This document shows, piece by piece, positions 32,985 through 37,079 of a DNA stretch of 37,079 nucleotides. Origin of the DNA: Gemmatimonadota bacterium. GTDB taxonomy: Bacteria > Gemmatimonadota > Gemmatimonadetes > Gemmatimonadales > GWC2-71-9. Both the position numbers and the translations under genes were made by a program. The notes under the pieces are model-generated. The model was not told the origin of the DNA. It made no database searches and saw only the letters and a list, made by a program, of their open reading frames with translations. The stretch covers positions 1-37,079 of the forward strand of contig JANXXJ010000220.1 of the NCBI GenBank assembly GCA_025350665.1. The letters are read 5' to 3'. Every line of letters starts with the position of its first letter. Position 1 is the first letter of the stretch.

Positions 32985-32995
32985 TCAGCCGGTCG
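32972..32995. terminator. Imperfect hairpin enclosing both stop codons of a convergent pair
   Basis: CGAC-ga-GGC, loop GTGATCA, GCC-g-GTCG: seven base pairs interrupted by a small internal loop. The loop carries the TGA of the aldehyde dehydrogenase and the TGA (TCA) of the flippase-like gene, which are directly adjacent. It resembles the arrangement at 16145-16171 but is weaker. Confidence 0.3.
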
Positions 32996-33980
32996 GGGTT
33001 TCGGCCTTGCCGGGCTTGATCGCGCCAAGCAGCGCCAGGCCAATCGTCATCCAGATCAGCTCGCGGGCCCGGGTCAGGATGGCGGCCTGGGCTCCCATGG
33101 CCGGATCCAGGCCGACGATGGTGAACATGCCATACAGGACCACTTCTCTAGTCCCCAATTCATACGGCACGAACGCCGCGACGTTGACGAACAGCGACGA
33201 AAAAGCGCCAATCGCGAGCGCGGCAAACGGCCGAAATCCTCCGCCCTGGGCCCAGAGGATGAAGATGAACTCCGCCATGCTGAGTGCCCGAGCTACCATC
33301 TCGACTGCCAGAGCTTTTCGGAACGCCCCGGGTCGCTCGCGACAGGTGTCGGTAAAGTGGCGGTCGATCTCCTCCAGCCGCGCCGCCGTCGGGAGCAACG
33401 GGCGGCTTAACCGGCCGATCAGCGGGATCCGGCCGACCAGCGCCACGAGATCGACCAGGAGACCGTCGCGGTGGCGACCGAGCAGGAACCAGACGATCAG
33501 GCCGACGATGACGGCCAGCACCGTCAGGCCGATGCGGATCGCCGGGGTGGCCGGAAACAGCACGAAAGCCGGCACGATCGCCAGCAGGTTCACCAGCAGG
33601 TGACTGACGGTATGGAGAAGCCGGAAGGCGATGACGGACCCCGCCGCCCGGGACCCGCCGATGATCGATGATGCCAGGGCCGCCTTGACGGGCTCGCCGC
33701 CGAAACTGACGAGCGGCGTGGCGTAGTTCAGGGCGAAACCGCCGACGCTGATCGCGTAGGCCTGGTCGAGCGGAATAGGTGGGGCGTCGGCCGGCACCAG
33801 CAGGCGCCAGGCCAGGGTATTGCCGAGGTAAACGAGACCCCAGAGCGGGACGATGATCGGCACAACCCACCAGGTGGCCCGGATCCCGGCCCACAGGGCT
33901 GCAGGCCCGCTGTGCCAGATGACGAAAGCGGCGAGGGCGAAGCCGATGGCCAATAACGCGACCCGGTTACGCCGGGACAT
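32985..33980 (-). CDS. Flippase-like membrane protein (LPG synthase transmembrane domain / UPF0104 family)
   Basis: A 331-residue polytopic inner-membrane protein with about eight hydrophobic segments and no cytoplasmic catalytic domain. Landmarks are LAWRLLVPADAPPIPLDQAY (about 54-73), LNYATPLVSFGGEPVKAALA (about 83-102), both typical of the AglD/MprF transmembrane family, and FVPYELGTREVVLYGMF near the C-terminus. The family includes proteins that move lipids or lipid-linked intermediates across the membrane. It is last in a minus-strand run after a CDP-alcohol phosphatidyltransferase and a Gfo/Idh/MocA dehydrogenase (12-nt gap), which fits a lipid-export role. Confidence 0.88.
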   Translation of the reverse strand: MSRRNRVALLAIGFALAAFVIWHSGPAALWAGIRATWWVVPIIVPLWGLVYLGNTLAWRLLVPADAPPIPLDQAYAISVGGFALNYATPLVSFGGEPVKAALASSIIGGSRAAGSVIAFRLLHTVSHLLVNLLAIVPAFVLFPATPAIRIGLTVLAVIVGLIVWFLLGRHRDGLLVDLVALVGRIPLIGRLSRPLLPTAARLEEIDRHFTDTCRERPGAFRKALAVEMVARALSMAEFIFILWAQGGGFRPFAALAIGAFSSLFVNVAAFVPYELGTREVVLYGMFTIVGLDPAMGAQAAILTRARELIWMTIGLALLGAIKPGKAETPTG

Positions 33981-33992
33981 TGCCCCAGCCCG

Positions 33993-34985
33993 TCAGAGGG
34001 GAATCCGGCTGGCTCCCTGATGCGAGAGGTACGCGGCTTCGAGAACCCGAGTGACTCGGCCGATGTCGGCCAGGCTTGGGTCGAGGTCCCCCGTGTCGAT
34101 GGCTGCGGCAAATTCCTGAAACAGCTTCACGAACCAGCGGTAGTAGCTCCGCTTGTCGAGTTCGGGGGTGAAGTCCACCGTTTCTTCCCCCCGCCGTCCG
34201 GTACGCCGCAAAATGCCGCCGGTCCACTCGATGCAGCCATCCTCGCCGATGAAACGGATCCTGGTGTCGCGCCGGTCTGCCGCCCATGTCAGGAAGAAAG
34301 TGCCCAACCGGTCGCCAAAATCAAGGAGCAACTGGGCCGTGTCCTCGACGTCGTAGGCGTGATGGCGGAGAGTACCGCTCCAGCTCTGGACCGCCTTGGG
34401 CATGCCGGCGACGTCGAGAAGCTGGTAGATGAGGTGGGTTCCGTGGTCGACCAGGATGCCCCCGCCGCTCTGGTCTCTTTGCGCCCTCCAGGGCACGGCG
34501 CCGGAATCAGCCCCCCCGTCCGCCGCCAGCCGGTAGACGTGAAATTCGGCAAGGTGCCATCGGCCGATCACGCCTTCGTCGAGCCAGCGCCGGAGCTGCT
34601 GCCAGGCCGGGTTGAACCGGTACTGATGGCAGGGCATCAGCACTCGGCGGCCGGCCCGGGCCAGGCCGCCCAGCTCGTCGGCCTCGGCGACGGTCAGGGC
34701 CACCGGCTTTTCACAGATCACATGACTCCCGCGGTTGAGGGCGGCGCGGACCAACGCGACGTGCGTTCCGGTTGGGGTGCAGATGTCGACGAAATCCGGG
34801 GAGACCGAATCGATGGCGGCCTCAAGGGTCTGGAAATGGGGCAGATTCCCGAGCCCGTCGGCCGTACTCGGATCGACCGTGCCCACCAGGGTGAGGCGAC
34901 CGGCCGTCGCCGGATCAGCGAAGGCGGGGAGGTGCGACTGACGGGCGATGTTGCCGAGCCCGACGAGGATACCCCGGTGGGTCAC
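33993..34985 (-). CDS. Gfo/Idh/MocA-family NAD(P)-dependent oxidoreductase
   Basis: A 330-residue dehydrogenase. The Rossmann motif is GILVGLGNIARQSHLP (5-20), and the family signature CEKPVALT includes the catalytic lysine K93. D180 and H184 in GGILVDHGTHLIYQ are the usual substrate-binding and catalytic pair. Enzymes of this family oxidise or reduce hydroxyls of sugars, inositols or sugar nucleotides. The GTG start overlaps the CDP-alcohol phosphatidyltransferase stop by 4 nt, so the two are co-translated, suggesting that its substrate or product is the polyol or sugar alcohol of that pathway. The substrate itself cannot be read from sequence. Confidence 0.9.
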   Translation of the reverse strand: MTHRGILVGLGNIARQSHLPAFADPATAGRLTLVGTVDPSTADGLGNLPHFQTLEAAIDSVSPDFVDICTPTGTHVALVRAALNRGSHVICEKPVALTVAEADELGGLARAGRRVLMPCHQYRFNPAWQQLRRWLDEGVIGRWHLAEFHVYRLAADGGADSGAVPWRAQRDQSGGGILVDHGTHLIYQLLDVAGMPKAVQSWSGTLRHHAYDVEDTAQLLLDFGDRLGTFFLTWAADRRDTRIRFIGEDGCIEWTGGILRRTGRRGEETVDFTPELDKRSYYRWFVKLFQEFAAAIDTGDLDPSLADIGRVTRVLEAAYLSHQGASRIPL

Positions 34986-35881
34986 CCGGCCGCTCCCGCC
35001 GCTCGAACGGCCGAGGGTGTCCCACTTTGCGCGAGAGCCCGGGCCTGCCGCTCGTGCCCGCCCAGGATCCAGACCAGGGCGAGGTTGAGCGGGACGACCG
35101 TCGCCCAGAGAAACCAGGTCGGATTACGGGCCACGATGCTCAGGGCCAGCAACGGGAAGCGGATGTTGGTGCCGATGAGCACCAGCCGCCCGATCCAGCG
35201 GTGCTGACTCGTTACCCACAGAGCGGCCAGCCCGGGGGTCGGGGTGAGCCGCTGCTGCCGGACCAGGGCGGCCGAAGCCCGACACCAGCGCACCTGCCCG
35301 GTGACGTACCCCCGGTAGATCGCGAACTGCAGGCGGTCAATCCACGCGGTCCGGCCATTCTCGGGAAGATCTTCGGGGAGGTCGAGCTCCGTTTTGTCGC
35401 CCTGGAGCCAGAGAAAGACCTGGCGGGTGAAATCGGCGACCTTGGCGTGGACTGACTGGCTATACCCGCCTGCGAGGATCAGAAGCCCGGCGGAGAGCGG
35501 GCTCATCCCCTCCCCCGTCAGCCGGGCGGCGAGGATCAGGTAGAGCCAGGCGAACCGGACCGTGTCGGAAATGCCGTCGAGAATCCGCCCCCACCGGCTG
35601 GATGTGCCCCGAAGGCGCGCCAGTTGGCCGTCCGCGCTGTCCAGGATGTCTGAAAAAACCAGCAGGCCGAGCCCAAGCCAGTTCAGGCTCGAGGAGGCCG
35701 GATAGAACAGCCCGGCGCCGATCAGGCCGACCGCCATGCCGGCGAGGGTTACCTGATCGGCCGACACGGCCGTAACACGGAGCGCTCCGGCAAGGCGGAG
35801 GCCCAGGGGCCGGAAGAACCGGAGGTCGAGCCACTCCTCGACCTCCGCGCCCTTATGCGCCAAGCTGTTCGGCGGCGCCAC
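34982..35881 (-). CDS. CDP-alcohol phosphatidyltransferase family protein
   Basis: A 299-residue integral membrane enzyme. The signature D-x2-D-G-x2-A-R-x8-G-x3-D-x3-D is perfect: D81, D84, G85, A88, R89, G98, D102 and D106 in DSADGQLARL and its continuation. These enzymes transfer a phosphoalcohol from a CDP-activated donor to an alcohol acceptor, making phospholipids or polyol phosphodiesters. A long loop (about 135-200) and an extra C-terminal part make it larger than the typical PgsA (about 180-200). The GTG at 35881 lies 29 nt inside the end of the upstream aminotransferase gene and is preceded at 6 nt by AGAGG, supporting that overlap. A TTG at 35863 is a weaker alternative. Confidence 0.88.
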   Translation of the reverse strand: MAPPNSLAHKGAEVEEWLDLRFFRPLGLRLAGALRVTAVSADQVTLAGMAVGLIGAGLFYPASSSLNWLGLGLLVFSDILDSADGQLARLRGTSSRWGRILDGISDTVRFAWLYLILAARLTGEGMSPLSAGLLILAGGYSQSVHAKVADFTRQVFLWLQGDKTELDLPEDLPENGRTAWIDRLQFAIYRGYVTGQVRWCRASAALVRQQRLTPTPGLAALWVTSQHRWIGRLVLIGTNIRFPLLALSIVARNPTWFLWATVVPLNLALVWILGGHERQARALAQSGTPSAVRAAGAAG

Positions 35882-37079
35882 GCAAGACCTCTTTCATCCG
35901 GGCCAGCGCCTCCATGGCATCCTCTTCCTTGATGACCAGGGGCGGGTTGATCCGGACCTCGGGGTTGTAGATCATCGCGAGAACTCCGCGGGCCAGGAGG
36001 GCGTCGAAGATCTGACGAGTGACCCTCTTGTCGAGCAATTCCCGGGTGACCGGATGGACCAGATCCATCCCGATCATCAGACCCCGTCCCCGGACCGCGG
36101 CGACGATCGGAATCTCGTGCTGCCAACTCGTCATCTCGGCCCGCATCAAGTCGCCAAGGCGGCGCGAATGCTCCGCCAGTCCCTCGTCGCGGATGATCGA
36201 AATTGCGGCGAGGGCCGCCGCCGCCGCAAGCGGGTTGCCGCCGTAGCTCGAGGAGCTGCCGCTCGGATTGGACCACGGCTTGGCGGACGCGAGCCCTTCG
36301 CGGACAATCACACCGCTCATCGGGAAGCCCCCCCCGAATCCCTTGCCGACGGTCAGGATGTCCGGCACGATGCCGTCGTGCTCAATCGCGAACATCGTCC
36401 CGGTCCGCCCGAAGCCCGTGATCATCTCGTCGGCGATCAACACGGCACCCAGTTCGTCCGCCAGGCGCCGGAGTGCTTTGAGGTAACCGGGGGGTGGCAC
36501 CACGTTGCCGGCCGTTCCCTGGATCGGTTCCACGATGATCGCGGCGACGTCGTTGGTCGTTTCGAGCTCGATCTTCCGGCGCAGGAAGTCGACGCAATGC
36601 CACTCGCAGCTCGGGAAGGACTTGCCGAAGGCGCAGTGACTGCAACTGGCATAGGGGCTGGAGTACGAGCCCGGCATGAGCGGGCCCAGGGCGTGCTTGA
36701 AGTTGCTCCCGAGCAACGGGAGCACGCCGCCGGTCTTGCCGTGGAACCCGCCCCAGAAGCCGATCACCTCGGTCTTTCCGGTGATCGATTTCGCCAGCCG
36801 GAGGGCAGCCTCGACCGCCTCGGCGCCGCTCGAGTAGAACTGCGTGCGGTTGAGGTCGCCCGGCGTGATCTCGGCGATCAGCTTGACCAGCTCGGCCCGG
36901 TGCGCCGTGGCAAAACTGCCGACGTGGATCTTCGCGACCTGCTCCTGGATCGCCTTGACATACCTCGGATGCGCGTAGCCGATGCCCGCCACGCAGACTC
37001 CCGCCAGCAGATCGATGTACCGATTGCCGTCCGCATCGAAGAGAAAGGCGCCTTCGCCTCGATCGAACGAGATTCGGGA
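35853..37079 (-). CDS. Class III PLP-dependent aminotransferase, N-terminus outside window
   Basis: A class III aminotransferase cut by the window edge; 408 residues are visible and the frame is open to the last base. The PLP lysine lies in [16 protein letters not shown] (about residue 246 of the visible part), preceded by [12 protein letters not shown], and [17 protein letters not shown] binds the cofactor phosphate. Four cysteines occur in [20 protein letters not shown] followed by HC (36594-36644), a spacing that recalls the [2Fe-2S]-binding cysteines of GABA transaminase and may bind metal. GABA, ornithine/acetylornithine or another omega-amino or keto substrate is possible. It overlaps the downstream phosphatidyltransferase by 29 nt. 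Only the extreme N-terminus is missing. Confidence 0.88.
   Translation of the reverse strand, partial: SRISFDRGEGAFLFDADGNRYIDLLAGVCVAGIGYAHPRYVKAIQEQVAKIHVGSFATAHRAELVKLIAEITPGDLNRTQFYSSGAEAVEAALRLAKSITGKTEVIGFWGGFHGKTGGVLPLLGSNFKHALGPLMPGSYSSPYASCSHCAFGKSFPSCEWHCVDFLRRKIELETTNDVAAIIVEPIQGTAGNVVPPPGYLKALRRLADELGAVLIADEMITGFGRTGTMFAIEHDGIVPDILTVGKGFGGGFPMSGVIVREGLASAKPWSNPSGSSSSYGGNPLAAAAALAAISIIRDEGLAEHSRRLGDLMRAEMTSWQHEIPIVAAVRGRGLMIGMDLVHPVTRELLDKRVTRQIFDALLARGVLAMIYNPEVRINPPLVIKEEDAMEALARMKEVLRGAAEQLGA

Noticed and set aside
34020-35207. Open frame of 395 codons on the plus strand
   Set aside because: Antisense across the Gfo/Idh/MocA and CDP-alcohol phosphatidyltransferase genes, both certain by motif.
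1-37079. CRISPR arrays, tRNA or rRNA genes, insertion sequences, prophage or integrase genes
   Set aside because: I saw no regularly spaced repeats, no tRNA-like cloverleaf in the few intergenic gaps, no transposase or integrase motifs and no abrupt change of codon use; gaps are too short to hold most such elements.

Overview
The window reads as a gene-dense bacterial chromosome of high GC content. I see 32 protein-coding genes, almost all intact, and no rRNA, tRNA, insertion sequence, phage gene or CRISPR array. No stretch longer than about 150 bases lacks a gene. The gene mix is a parB/M23/bactofilin set, an outer-membrane DUF5916-type barrel protein, secreted amidohydrolase, M16, S58 and PafA-like enzymes, a GMC oxidoreductase with its subunit 3, and a two-subunit 2-oxoacid:ferredoxin oxidoreductase. 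Together with the codon use, this suggests a Gemmatimonadota-like or related aerobic Gram-negative bacterium. That assignment is inference from gene content, not from a marker gene.

Layout. (A) 1-6711, plus strand: the 3' part of parB, an M23 peptidase, a bactofilin, and then a BMP lipoprotein, a NIF3-family protein, a double-NBD ATPase and two permeases forming a purine-nucleoside-type ABC importer. Nearly every junction is a short start/stop overlap or a gap of a few bases, so this looks like one long operon linking chromosome segregation, cell-shape and uptake genes. (B) 6715-16157, mixed strands: an S58/DmpA-like peptidase (-), an alpha/beta hydrolase (+), a class I aminotransferase (-), a DUF5916 outer-membrane protein with a fluoroacetate/haloacetate dehalogenase-like enzyme coupled to it (+), a PafA-like phosphatase (-), and a secreted protein with kinase-like (CotH-like) motifs (+). 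(C) 26641 down to 16158, minus strand: a ten-gene run of two small unknown proteins, a DUF433/zinc-site protein, a 72-residue protein, an M16 peptidase, a serine hydrolase, a DinB-fold protein, a KirBac-type potassium channel, and KorA-KorB. (D) 26679-32984: cutC (+), the GMC oxidoreductase module (-), and a secreted amidohydrolase with a succinate-semialdehyde dehydrogenase (+). (E) 37079 down to 32985, minus strand: a class III aminotransferase (5' end outside the window), a CDP-alcohol phosphatidyltransferase, a Gfo/Idh/MocA dehydrogenase and a flippase-like membrane protein. The last three are tightly coupled and look like a lipid head-group or polyol-phosphate pathway.

Points most worth a second look: the candidate lipid or aminopolyol pathway in (E); the secreted kinase-like protein at 15117-16157; the dehalogenase with a complete C-F-cleaving residue set coupled to an outer-membrane protein; the DUF433/CxxC-H-C fusion; and small hairpins at convergent gene ends. 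The clearest hairpin has a perfect 10-bp stem and carries both genes' stop codons in its loop.
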